Under the pieces are notes generated by a model that did no database searches, was not told the origin of the DNA, and saw nothing but the letters and a program-made list of their open reading frames with translations. Shown in pieces: positions 46,023 to 54,949 of a stretch of DNA of 64,000 bases. The number at the start of each line of letters is the position of its first letter. Position 1 is the first letter of the stretch. A program made the position numbers and the translations under genes. Source of the DNA: a virus; IMG/VR virus record IMGVR_UViG_3300043403_000051, positions 1 to 64,000 of that record. One strand, 5' to 3'.

Positions 46023-46945
46023 ATTTAACATATATCAATCAAGTATTAAATAAAATACTTTGTGACATAAAAGATTTACAAGTAATCAAAAAACTTCGTA
46101 TCTTATCGGAAGGGATTATTATTGAAGAGGATACTAAATCTATTAATTTTACAGGTAATGTAGAGGTATCTACTGATATAAGTGGGAACACTACTGTGAA
46201 TATTCCACCTAATGATTTTGATGCAAATAGAGTTATCACAAGAGATGTAATAGGACTCTTAGGAGAAAATCTTGGTACACAAGGAGTTATTGATACATTA
46301 GAACAATTATTATATCCTTACTTGGCCCCAAGTATAGTTTTATCAGCACCTTCTAATAGCGTATTCGAAAAAACAACAGGGTCAACAAATATTACAATAA
46401 CAGGAACATCAACAAAAAATAGTTTAAATATTACTGAATTTTTATTCTTGTTAAATGATATAGAAATTAGTGATGTTGCTCCTGTTGATATAGGTGGAGA
46501 AACTGCTTCATATATTCATTCTACACCTAATACAGATAATACTTCAACAACACCAATATTACAAACCTTTAGTACAAGTGTATCAGATGGGACTACTACA
46601 ATAGAATCAAACACAAGAATAAGAACATTAGTATATCCTTATTATCGTGGAGTAGGAACAGCAGCATTAAATGAAGCTGGTATAAAAGGATTAACAAAAC
46701 TTGTTCAGACAAGTGGAGATAAAACTGCTACTTTCTCACCTTCAAATCAAAAGATATACTTTGCATATCCATCTACATATGGAGCATTAACGCAAATAGA
46801 TGATGGAGCATTCAATGTTACATCAGCATTCAGTTTAACTACTCCTACATTTACAATGTTAGATGGACAAAGTGTACAATATAATGTATATGAATCAAAC
46901 AATCTACTTACTGTAAGTGGATATATATTAAACTTTATTTTATAA
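46019..46945 (+). CDS. Hypothetical fibre/structural protein, 308 aa
   Basis: A helical start (LNKILCDIKDLQVIKKLRIL) leads into beta-rich Ser/Thr-rich domains (IVLSAPSNSVFEKTTGSTNI, then FSTSVSDGTTTIESNTRIRT), like Ig-type modules of phage fibre shafts. It is coupled to genes on both sides. Confidence 0.65.
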   Translation: MNLTYINQVLNKILCDIKDLQVIKKLRILSEGIIIEEDTKSINFTGNVEVSTDISGNTTVNIPPNDFDANRVITRDVIGLLGENLGTQGVIDTLEQLLYPYLAPSIVLSAPSNSVFEKTTGSTNITITGTSTKNSLNITEFLFLLNDIEISDVAPVDIGGETASYIHSTPNTDNTSTTPILQTFSTSVSDGTTTIESNTRIRTLVYPYYRGVGTAALNEAGIKGLTKLVQTSGDKTATFSPSNQKIYFAYPSTYGALTQIDDGAFNVTSAFSLTTPTFTMLDGQSVQYNVYESNNLLTVSGYILNFIL

Positions 46946-49695
46946 TGGCAATACCAATAATAGATAGTCTTGAAGTAGTTACTAATAAACCCATAGAAAC
47001 AAAAATGCAAGTTGCTACACTTGCAGAAAGAGATGCTATTCCATTAAATGAAAGATGGGAAGGCATGTCAACTTATGTTTTGGAAGATTCTACTACTTAT
47101 ACATTAGTAAGTGGAATTACAAATGGAAACTGGGCTACACAAGGAGGTGGAAATGCTTCTCTATGGTCTACTTTTCCAGCAATACAAGATGTTGATATAA
47201 ATGATGAAGACATAAATAATATCAATAATGCTACTATAAAAGGTAGTTTATATATTGGTAGATATGGGGAAGGTGACCCTGCCAATATAACATTTGACAG
47301 AGCAGATACCAAAATATATGTTGGTATGGGATTCCATATTCGTAGTGGAGAAGGAGTTGTATTAGAAGCACCTGATTTAACTGACCCTGAAGCTCCACTT
47401 GAAAGAGGTTTAATTTTTGGTACAGATGCTATAATGGGTGTTTATAATGATAGTGGTTTATTAGGAACAATTGATTTAGGAGGAGATGGTGGTTCAGTAT
47501 TGCTTAAATCAGGTGGTACAATGGATTTAAATGCTGCCATAGCATTTAATAATGGTAGTAGTATTCATCAAGGAACTACAGATGCAGGATATGGTGGTAA
47601 TGGAGGTATTGAATTAGAATGTAGTGTAGGATATAAGTTGAAATGGGATGCAGGTAGATTATTTACTATGCAACAAGATGGTTTTACTATACGAGAAGTT
47701 GCACACCAAGCTATAGCACCTACTTCAACAGATGATGATACAAAAGGATATGTAGTAGGTTCAAGATGGATAACTGATGCAGGGGAAACTTATAATTGTA
47801 TAGATGCTACTACAAGTGCAGCAGTTTGGGAACTTTTTATTCTAAGCTTATCAGGATGGGATTTAAATGGTAATAATGGAACAGACCCCGATATTAATAG
47901 TGCAGGTACTAATGATAATGTAGGATTTAGTATAAAAACAAATGATATCGAAAGAATATATATTTCCGAAGGTGGTAAAGTTGGAATTGGTAATAGGAAT
48001 AATACTTTTAATTTAGATGTTGGTGAAGTAGTTAGTGAAGATACTATTGAAGTAGTTACTGATATTGCTGCTCCTTATTTTGAAGCATATATAGCACCAC
48101 TTGACGATGCAACTATAGATTTTAGTACACACACTTTTACACCAGATTCATATATAAACTATGATTTTAATATTTCCTCTCTTTCACCAGATACAATTAA
48201 TTGGACAGATTATACTAATTCTGGTTCATTTATCATTACCCCAAATGTTCCTCAATTATTAAGTAATGGAGTTAAAGTAACTTTTGCTAACGATACTGGT
48301 CATGGCGGTGATGAATATTGGTCATTTGGTATTTCTATTTATAATAATACTATTACCACAACAACTCGTGTTAATGGTGTAATAAATGCTACTAATGAGT
48401 ATAGAATAAATGGTGATTTTTTTGCAACTCAAAAGAATAATTCTCTTTTTATTAATAATGAAAATGGAGCTTTATCAAATAATACTACCTATTCAAATTT
48501 CATTGGAATAAATGCAGGGAATCTTGCAACAGCAGCAAGTAGTTCTAATTTTATTGGTACAGATAGCGGAAATGGTGCAACTAATGCAAATAATTCAAAC
48601 TTTATAGGAAAAAATACTGGTGTAAGTGCAACTAATGCATATAATTCAGTTTTTATAGGCTCTGATGCAGGAAATGGAGCAACTAATGCAGACCATTCAC
48701 ATTTTATTGGAGGAGGTGCAGGTTATTTAGCAACAGGTGCAAATGATTCACAATTTATTGGACATCAGACAGGAGCCTATTCAACTAATGCTCACCAATC
48801 TCAATTTATAGGAAATGGAGCAGGTGGTGCTGCAACAGAAGCAAATAGTTCAGTTTTTATTGGTACAGATAGCGGAAATGGTGCAACTAATGCAAGTAAT
48901 TCAGTTTTTATTGGGGCTGTTTCAGGAACATACGCTACTAATGCTTCATATTCAAACTTTATAGGTGCATATGCAGCATACGGATTAGATGGATTTGGTA
49001 ATCAATCAACTAATGCTCATCATTCTAATTTCTTTGGATATTGGTCAGGTGGTTCTGCAATAGAAGCAAACAACTCTAATTTCTTTGGAAGCCAAACAGG
49101 GAATCGAGCAACAAATGCTTCATTTTCAAATTTTATTGGTTCAAGTGCAGGAGAATACGCTACTAATGCTAATAACTCAAACTTTATAGGGGCTGGAGTT
49201 ACTGGAATATATGGAACTGGTTATTTAGCAGTTAATGCAAGTTATTCAAACTTTATTGGTTATTCGGCAGGACAAGGAGCGACTAATGCAAGCTATTCAA
49301 ATCTTATTGGATATAAGGCAGGTATATATAATTATACTAATGCTCATACTATTGGTTCTAATAATATAATTATTGGTACAAATATTTCCCTTCCTAACAC
49401 AAGAGCAAATGGTATTAATATTGGAAGTATTATTTTTGGAATAAATACTTATGCAACTACAACAGGTGACCCTTCAATAGCAGGTACAGCTACAGGTCGT
49501 ATAGGAATAGGAACTGTAACTCCAACAGCAGTATTAGATTTAAGAGCAAGTACAACAGCAGATGCAGCATTAAGATTAAGAGTAGGTTCTGCTCCAACAA
49601 GTCCTAATGATGGTGATATTTGGCTAGAATCAAATACAAATACAGGATTAAAAATAAGAATTAATGGTGTAACAAAAACAATAACATTAATATAA
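46945..49695 (+). CDS. Tail fibre protein D with about 16 repeats
   Basis: 916 aa. The N-terminal AIPIIDSLEVVTNKPIETKM and TLAERDAIPLNERWEGMSTY are fibre-adaptor-like; residues about 515-800 form about 16 repeats of 17 residues (SNFIGTDSGNGATNANN and variants). The cap IGSNNIIIGTNISLPNTRAN is shared with fibre C. The end VGSAPTSPNDGDIWLES resembles many fibre tips. The repeat region probably forms a trimeric YadA-head-like rod for host binding. Confidence 0.82.
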   Translation: MAIPIIDSLEVVTNKPIETKMQVATLAERDAIPLNERWEGMSTYVLEDSTTYTLVSGITNGNWATQGGGNASLWSTFPAIQDVDINDEDINNINNATIKGSLYIGRYGEGDPANITFDRADTKIYVGMGFHIRSGEGVVLEAPDLTDPEAPLERGLIFGTDAIMGVYNDSGLLGTIDLGGDGGSVLLKSGGTMDLNAAIAFNNGSSIHQGTTDAGYGGNGGIELECSVGYKLKWDAGRLFTMQQDGFTIREVAHQAIAPTSTDDDTKGYVVGSRWITDAGETYNCIDATTSAAVWELFILSLSGWDLNGNNGTDPDINSAGTNDNVGFSIKTNDIERIYISEGGKVGIGNRNNTFNLDVGEVVSEDTIEVVTDIAAPYFEAYIAPLDDATIDFSTHTFTPDSYINYDFNISSLSPDTINWTDYTNSGSFIITPNVPQLLSNGVKVTFANDTGHGGDEYWSFGISIYNNTITTTTRVNGVINATNEYRINGDFFATQKNNSLFINNENGALSNNTTYSNFIGINAGNLATAASSSNFIGTDSGNGATNANNSNFIGKNTGVSATNAYNSVFIGSDAGNGATNADHSHFIGGGAGYLATGANDSQFIGHQTGAYSTNAHQSQFIGNGAGGAATEANSSVFIGTDSGNGATNASNSVFIGAVSGTYATNASYSNFIGAYAAYGLDGFGNQSTNAHHSNFFGYWSGGSAIEANNSNFFGSQTGNRATNASFSNFIGSSAGEYATNANNSNFIGAGVTGIYGTGYLAVNASYSNFIGYSAGQGATNASYSNLIGYKAGIYNYTNAHTIGSNNIIIGTNISLPNTRANGINIGSIIFGINTYATTTGDPSIAGTATGRIGIGTVTPTAVLDLRASTTADAALRLRVGSAPTSPNDGDIWLESNTNTGLKIRINGVTKTITLI
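48494..49330 (+). repeat. 17-residue fibre repeats, about 16 units
   Basis: About 16 units of 51 bp coding SxFIGxxxGxxATNAxx, two of them with short insertions (AYAAYGLDGFGNQ; AGVTGIYGTGYLA). The units are variable enough to have been kept under selection, but a shared core invites recombination with fibre C. Confidence 0.9.
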
Positions 49696-49731
49696 AACTT
49701 CAACAGGAGTATTAATGATAAAATATTAATT

Positions 49732-50316
49732 ATGAATTTACTTAACTTACCAGTACCACTTAGTATAAAAGAGGAATTACCCTTTGTAATGAAAACATTT
49801 GGTATTAACACAGAATTAAGATTAGCTCATTTTTTAGCACAATGCGCACATGAATCAGGCAACTTTAGAATGTTTACAGAAAATCTAAATTACTCTGAAC
49901 AAGGCTTATTAAATATTTTTAAAAAGTATTTTACACCTGCACAGGCTAAACAATACGCTCGTAAACCTGTAGCAATAGGTAGTAGAGTATATGCTAATAG
50001 AATGGGTAATGGAAACGAAGAAAGTAAAGATGGATTTAATTATAGAGGTAGGGGATGTATTCAACTAACAGGTAAATCTAATTATGCTGCTTTCAGTAAG
50101 TTTGTTCCTGATAATGTAGTAATAAGTCCTGATTTAGTATCAACTAAATACCCACTTAGTTCAGCAGGTTGGTTTTGGAGTATTAACAATATTAATGCTC
50201 TTGCTGATAAAGATGATATAATTTCAGTTACAAAAAGAATTAATGGTGGAACAAATGGAATAGAAGACAGAAAAAAATATTTAGCAATTTATAAAAAACA
50301 TTTTAATATAAACTAA
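49732..50316 (+). CDS. Endolysin, GH19 chitinase-like muramidase
   Basis: 194 aa. HFLAQCAHESGNFRMFTENL is the GH19 active-site start (catalytic Glu in AHESG), followed by YRGRGCIQLTGKSNYAAFSK, the substrate-binding loop, and SSAGWFWSINNINALAD. This fold degrades peptidoglycan in phage endolysins. No signal peptide, so release would depend on the holin. It lies after the fibre genes and before a strong control region. Confidence 0.92.
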   Translation: MNLLNLPVPLSIKEELPFVMKTFGINTELRLAHFLAQCAHESGNFRMFTENLNYSEQGLLNIFKKYFTPAQAKQYARKPVAIGSRVYANRMGNGNEESKDGFNYRGRGCIQLTGKSNYAAFSKFVPDNVVISPDLVSTKYPLSSAGWFWSINNINALADKDDIISVTKRINGGTNGIEDRKKYLAIYKKHFNIN

Positions 50317-50354
50317 AGCTTGTCCTATTGGCTTACAAATAGGTCATTAAAATT

Positions 50355-50906
50355 ATGAGAGATACAGTAATTCAAAAACACTTAGTAGAAACCGCAGAGG
50401 TAGATACTAAAAAATCAGCAAAATTTAACCTTACTAAATGGTTACGTGATTCTTTTAATAAAAGATTGAATGTTCCTTTTTATGATAAGTGTTGTCCCAC
50501 ATCAAGTCTCAGCCTACCAGTAAAAGCTGTTGTTGCAGACAATGTAGCCACATTAAAGTATTTTGATTCAACCACAGAAGATTGGGAAGAAGTTTCACCA
50601 GTTGTGGCAGCAGTTACAGCTACACAAATAACTTCTAAAACTACAGCCGTAGTAGCAAATGGTGTTAAAGGAGTAATTACAACAGTTGCTCTTACTGACG
50701 CATTAGACACCGCATTTACATTTACACTTACTAATAGTAAAATTGTTAGTACTTCTGTGATACAACTTACCGCATTAAACAGTGGTAATGGTATTGCGCA
50801 TGTATCTATTGTATCAATAGCAACAGGTAGTGCAGTAATTAGGGTTAGTAATGTTGGAGTAGCTGCATTTAATAGTTTGTTAAAAATACACTTTAATATT
50901 ACTTAA
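50355..50906 (+). CDS. Hypothetical virion protein, 183 aa
   Basis: A helical, positively charged start (SAKFNLTKWLRDSFNKRLNV), then CCPTSSLSLPVKAVVADNVA and Thr/Val/Ala-rich beta strands (TLKYFDSTTEDWEEV). The beta domain looks like an Ig- or decoration-type domain of fibres. Function inferred from context. Confidence 0.55.
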   Translation: MRDTVIQKHLVETAEVDTKKSAKFNLTKWLRDSFNKRLNVPFYDKCCPTSSLSLPVKAVVADNVATLKYFDSTTEDWEEVSPVVAAVTATQITSKTTAVVANGVKGVITTVALTDALDTAFTFTLTNSKIVSTSVIQLTALNSGNGIAHVSIVSIATGSAVIRVSNVGVAAFNSLLKIHFNIT

Positions 50907-51186
50907 TTTATTTTGTAGCCATATATAAAAAAGAGGTTATTATATTTGATACATTATTTAGTATACTATAGTATGTAAATCACAGATTAATAATTTATTT
51001 TTATATCAGGCTACTAAATAATTTGTCGAGCTTATTAATTTGTTGGTTACTATTTTAGTAGTTATATTTTGTATAGCTTCCTTTGGAACTCAAAGTTACG
51101 ATTTTTTTCGCACATTTCCAAATTTATAAACTATACTTAATGTTAAGATTATCTTAAAACAAGAAATTTGTTGGTTGTTCTATATA
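50907..51186. other. Non-coding stretch
   Basis: No supported gene; AT-rich, with a short palindrome-like TAGTATACTATAGTATG near 50960. It separates the fibre/lysis operon from the terminator at 51187. Confidence 0.3.
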
Positions 51187-51222
51187 AACCTTACTATTCT
51201 TAGTAGGGTTTTTATTTTTTTT
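51187..51222 (+). terminator. Intrinsic terminator
   Basis: AACCTTACTA/TAGTAGGGTT stem (one G-U pair), loop TTCT, followed by TTTATTTTTTTT. It ends the fibre and lysis transcription unit. Confidence 0.85.
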
Positions 51223-51233
51223 AACAAAAAAAA

Positions 51234-51265
51234 TTTCGCCATATCAAATAATAGTTGTATCTTTG
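51234..51265 (+). promoter_or_regulatory. Bacteroidota-type promoter (weak -33)
   Basis: TTTC at 51234-51237, 20 nt spacer, TATCTTTG at 51258-51265. It keeps the 20 nt spacing of the tRNA promoters. It drives the 55 aa HTH gene. Confidence 0.65.
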
Positions 51266-51297
51266 TATTCTATTATTAACAATCAAAAAAATCTGTC

Positions 51298-51465
51298 ATG
51301 AAAAAAACATCAATTAGTGCTTTTTTAAAAGCAAATCCTTCATATTTAAAGTGGGGTGCAGAAAGATTAGCTAACAAATTTAATGTTGAATTGGAAACAA
51401 TTGAAAGAATTTGTAAGCGTTTACGTAATGTTAAACGTGACTATATAGCAAGTCTCTCTGCGTAA
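51298..51465 (+). CDS. Small HTH protein, 55 aa
   Basis: MKKTSISAFLKANPSYLKWG then AERLANKFNVELETIERICK and RLRNVK. The helix-turn-helix resembles the N-terminal domain of the phosphoesterase encoded directly downstream (KDTAEKFGVSTEKIRSIYKR). It may be a stand-alone version of that domain, for example a regulator of the operon or of the protein. Confidence 0.65.
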   Translation: MKKTSISAFLKANPSYLKWGAERLANKFNVELETIERICKRLRNVKRDYIASLSA

Positions 51466-51517
51466 GAGATTTGACTATGGGTGGGTGGGTCGGTTAATTT
51501 AAAAACTACAATAATAT

Positions 51518-52783
51518 ATGAATTCAATACAAGAAATAAAAGATTATTTAATTAGTAATCCTATTGATAGAAGTAAACAATTCTGTTATAAGGATACTGC
51601 TGAAAAGTTTGGGGTTTCTACTGAAAAGATTAGGTCTATATATAAAAGATTGAGAAAGGCTAACTTGGTAGAAACTTCAATTAATTATCATCAAGTTCTT
51701 CCAATAGACCATATTCCTTACACTTATACTACAAGTAGTACTGATAATACAATGACTATTACTACTGGCACGGATGAAGAGGTACGGAGTCTTGAAGACC
51801 TTATCCGAGTTTGTGATATAGATGTTGAAGAGTGGATTATAAAAGGATGGGAGTGTTCAAACTCAAATGGTAGATATAGGGTATGTGCTAAACTAATTAA
51901 ACGTGGTATTGATACAGACGCATATGCTCAAAAGAATGAGTTAATTAAGGAGTTATATGCAAAATCTCCAAAAGCAGAAAAGATAGATAGAGTTAAATCT
52001 ACTTCTCCAAAACTTTTGGAAATATCAATTCCTGATATTCACTTTGGTAAAATGTCACATAGGGATGAAACAGGAGAGGATTATGATTTAAAAATTGCAG
52101 AAGCAAGATTTAAAACAGCTATAGATTCTTTACTTGAAAATATTAATATTGCAAATGTTGATAGAATTTTATTCCCAATAGGAAATGATTTAATTAACTT
52201 TGATAATAAAAATAATACAACTACACAAGGAACTCCACAAGATTCTGATTCAAGATTTCATAAAGTTGTAAAAACTGTTAAAAGAATCTTAATTGAAACA
52301 ATTGATTATCTTTCACAACTTGCACCTGTTGATATTGTAATAGTACCAGGTAATCATGATGAAACTATAACTTTTACAATTGGAGAAATATTGGATGCTT
52401 ACTATCATAACAATGATAATGTACGCATTGATAATTCTGCTAAACTTAGAAAATATTACTGTTACTATAATGTTGGTATACAGTTGACGCACGGTGATAA
52501 GGAAGCTCACTCAATGCTTGGTTTAATATTTGCAACAGAGAAGCCTCAAATATGGGGTTCAACAATTCACAGATATTGTCAACTTGGGCACTTCCATAAA
52601 ACCAAAAAACTGAATTTTGTATCTGTGGATGAATATCCTGGATTTCAAATTCAAATCATTCCTTCTTTATCAGGTACTGATGCATGGCATTATGGTAAAG
52701 GATACATGTCAAAGAAAACAGCAAAAGCTTTCTTATTTGACAAGAAGAACGGTCTTATTGCTGAGTTTAACCACAACATTTAA
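51518..52783 (+). CDS. Calcineurin-like metallophosphoesterase with N-terminal HTH
   Basis: 421 aa. The N-terminal ~50 residues form an HTH; from about 170 on are the metallophosphatase motifs: SIPDIHFG (DxH), PIGNDLINF (GND in place of GDxxD), VPGNHDET (GNHD/E), LTHGDKE (HGD) and LGHFHK (GHxH). This family uses two metals to hydrolyse phosphodiesters or monoesters, including Mre11/SbcD-like nucleases and small-molecule phosphatases. The substrate is unknown; the HTH suggests it acts at nucleic acid. It ends at a strong terminator. Confidence 0.88.
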   Translation: MNSIQEIKDYLISNPIDRSKQFCYKDTAEKFGVSTEKIRSIYKRLRKANLVETSINYHQVLPIDHIPYTYTTSSTDNTMTITTGTDEEVRSLEDLIRVCDIDVEEWIIKGWECSNSNGRYRVCAKLIKRGIDTDAYAQKNELIKELYAKSPKAEKIDRVKSTSPKLLEISIPDIHFGKMSHRDETGEDYDLKIAEARFKTAIDSLLENINIANVDRILFPIGNDLINFDNKNNTTTQGTPQDSDSRFHKVVKTVKRILIETIDYLSQLAPVDIVIVPGNHDETITFTIGEILDAYYHNNDNVRIDNSAKLRKYYCYYNVGIQLTHGDKEAHSMLGLIFATEKPQIWGSTIHRYCQLGHFHKTKKLNFVSVDEYPGFQIQIIPSLSGTDAWHYGKGYMSKKTAKAFLFDKKNGLIAEFNHNI

Positions 52784-52806
52784 AATTTTCATATTCGTAG
52801 TTTTTA

Positions 52807-52833
52807 AGCCCCTGTGTTTTCACAGGGGTTTTT
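52807..52833 (+). terminator. Intrinsic terminator
   Basis: Perfect 8 bp stem CCCCTGTG/CACAGGGG with loop TTTT and five T. It closes the phosphoesterase transcription unit. Confidence 0.93.
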
Positions 52834-52852
52834 AATTGTAAAGAATTACTGT

Positions 52853-52884
52853 TTTTTATATTTTAACTTTTATGTTTATCTTTG
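52853..52884 (+). promoter_or_regulatory. Bacteroidota-type promoter (weak -33)
   Basis: TTTT at 52853-52856, 20 nt, TATCTTTG at 52877-52884. It drives the neck/tail operon starting at 52902 with a short leader. Confidence 0.6.
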
Positions 52885-52901
52885 CGTATATTTAATTAAG
52901 T

Positions 52902-53570
52902 TTGATTATGCAAACATATAGAGAAGTGATAAGTGATATTGTATCGGAATTAAAAGCTGTAAATCTTGATGATAGATATAGCTATAGATTTCTATGCAAT
53001 AAACTACAAGATGCTGCAAATCAGTTTCTAAAAATTGATTCTGAGTATAGAAAAATATTTAAAAATAATTCATTCTTCTATAAAATAGATTGTTTCCCTC
53101 TTACCGAAATCCCTTTAATAGACTGTGGGTGTGACCTTAATTACATAGGAAAGGTAATGAAATCATGTAAACCTTTACCTGTAACATTCGAATCAACTTA
53201 TGGTAATATTGTCAAAATTTTAACATTAGACTTTTCAAAAGAGTTTACAAAGATTGAACCATTTACATATAAGGATTTTAAGAATAGAAAATATGGCCCT
53301 AAAAATTTTTATTGGATTATAGATAATTATGTTTATATCCCTGATTCTGAGATTGAGGATGTTTATGTTCTTGGAGCATTTAAATATAAAAACGATGTTG
53401 ATGTACTTAATGGTGTGTCAAATGAATGTTTTTCTTTTTTAGATTCTCCTTTTAATTTTCCTGATTACATGGTATCATTAATAAAAAATGAAACTATTAA
53501 AACTTTAGTTGCTGCAAATAAACAAATTATCGAAGACGTAAAACCTAATCTTAATCAAAACGATAAATAA
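52902..53570 (+). CDS. Putative neck/ring protein, 222 aa
   Basis: A helical start (MIMQTYREVISDIVSELKAVNLDDR) with YSYRFLCNKLQDAANQFLKI and a Cys-containing beta domain (PLIDCGCDLNYIG). It resembles a structural protein I associate with crAss-like phages, encoded just before the tail genes. Likely part of the head-tail connector; from context and resemblance. Confidence 0.6.
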   Translation: MIMQTYREVISDIVSELKAVNLDDRYSYRFLCNKLQDAANQFLKIDSEYRKIFKNNSFFYKIDCFPLTEIPLIDCGCDLNYIGKVMKSCKPLPVTFESTYGNIVKILTLDFSKEFTKIEPFTYKDFKNRKYGPKNFYWIIDNYVYIPDSEIEDVYVLGAFKYKNDVDVLNGVSNECFSFLDSPFNFPDYMVSLIKNETIKTLVAANKQIIEDVKPNLNQNDK

Positions 53571-53573
53571 TTT

Positions 53574-54065
53574 ATGCCAGCTAAAGGAAGTAAACTAAAA
53601 ATAAATAATCGAGAATCAACTATATCAAAAGAAATTTATTCTCAATATGTAGAAAAGTATGGAGACCTTGTAGATTATAAGACCTTTAAAAAAATAATAC
53701 AAACTTGCAATTTAGAAATTACAAATTGTGTATTAGATGATATATCAGGGTTTAAACTTCCTTTTAATCTTGGATATATAGTTGTTACAAAGTTTAAAGG
53801 TCGTTATACAAAACCCGATTATAAAAATAGTAAAATATATAATAAGACTATTCCTTTATTGAATCTACATTCTTTTGGTTTTATTTTTAATATTAAATGG
53901 TTTAAAACAACAAATGCAAAAGGTATATATAGTAACTCTAAACTATATCCTTATAAATTTAATTTTCATAGAGAGTTCAAAAGAGCATTAGCAAAAAAAA
54001 TAAAGAGTGGGAAAGTTTATGATTCTTGGGTTGCTTCTGATTTTTACTCAAAAAATAGATTATAA
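53574..54065 (+). CDS. Conserved structural protein, 163 aa
   Basis: MPAKGSKLKINNRESTISKE then DLVDYKTFKKIIQTCNLEIT. The ISxxxRxxKRxF(xx)KP-like pattern (YIVVTKFKGRYTKPDYKNSK) and basic C-terminal tail resemble a small protein shared by many crAss-like phages. Basic charge suggests DNA or capsid binding. Function unknown. Confidence 0.6.
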   Translation: MPAKGSKLKINNRESTISKEIYSQYVEKYGDLVDYKTFKKIIQTCNLEITNCVLDDISGFKLPFNLGYIVVTKFKGRYTKPDYKNSKIYNKTIPLLNLHSFGFIFNIKWFKTTNAKGIYSNSKLYPYKFNFHREFKRALAKKIKSGKVYDSWVASDFYSKNRL

Positions 54066-54067
54066 TA

Positions 54068-54949
54068 ATGTCTGTAATTAGTGGTGAACATATTGAATTT
54101 GTTTCAGCAACACCTATATTTTCAAAAGTTAAAAGATTTTTGAAATCATACGCTGGTACAAATATGCTTGATGAGGGTGAATTTCCTACATATTTATATG
54201 AGGTTTTAAGTACAATTGGTATAAACGTAATGGATGAAAGTGAAGCTATTATCCCAATTAATAATTATAAAGGATGTTTACCCAATGATTTTGTACAATT
54301 GTATTGTGCTTATAAATGTAAGCCAACACTTTCTACAAAGGGGGAACAACAACTTCAAAACGTGAGTTCTGTATATTATGAATTATCTAAAGAGTGTTAT
54401 CTTGCTGAAAAAAATTGTCAACTTAACTGTGACGCAACTGACCCTCTTTGTAAATGGACAATGACTACATACGTTAATGAGCTACCTATAACTCATCATT
54501 TAGAAAATCCTACACTATTAAGGCTTAGTCCAAATGTAAAAGAGAAAAGCAGTAAAGACTGTTTAAATCTTTTACATTCATCTCCTTATGAAATGAGATT
54601 TTCAGGTAGAGATATACTTGTTAATTTTACAGATGATTGTGTTTACATGAAGTATTACTCTATACCTGTAGATGAGGATAACATTCCATTAGTTCCTGAT
54701 ATTATACAATTACATAAAGCAATAGAGTGGTATATAATATATCAAATAAGTTTATCTTGGTGGATGAATAATGAAGCACCTGATATACAATCAAAATGGC
54801 AAAAAGCTGAACAAGAGTATTATGATGCTTTAGGTGGCATAAGACATAATAGAAAGCTACCAAGTTTCAGCAGACTTATTAATTACATCAGAAATAAAAG
54901 GAAATACAATATGGTATCTGTATTTTCTTCATCGGATAAATTTAGATAA
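54068..54949 (+). CDS. Putative neck/tail protein, 293 aa
   Basis: A helical N-terminal domain with FLKSYAGTNMLDEGEFPTYL, a central Cys-containing insert (ECYLAEKNCQLNCDATDPLC) and a C-terminal helical part (LHKAIEWYIIYQISLSWWMN). Coupled to the giant tail gene by a one-base overlap. Size and position fit a tail-tube or ring component. Confidence 0.6.
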   Translation: MSVISGEHIEFVSATPIFSKVKRFLKSYAGTNMLDEGEFPTYLYEVLSTIGINVMDESEAIIPINNYKGCLPNDFVQLYCAYKCKPTLSTKGEQQLQNVSSVYYELSKECYLAEKNCQLNCDATDPLCKWTMTTYVNELPITHHLENPTLLRLSPNVKEKSSKDCLNLLHSSPYEMRFSGRDILVNFTDDCVYMKYYSIPVDEDNIPLVPDIIQLHKAIEWYIIYQISLSWWMNNEAPDIQSKWQKAEQEYYDALGGIRHNRKLPSFSRLINYIRNKRKYNMVSVFSSSDKFR

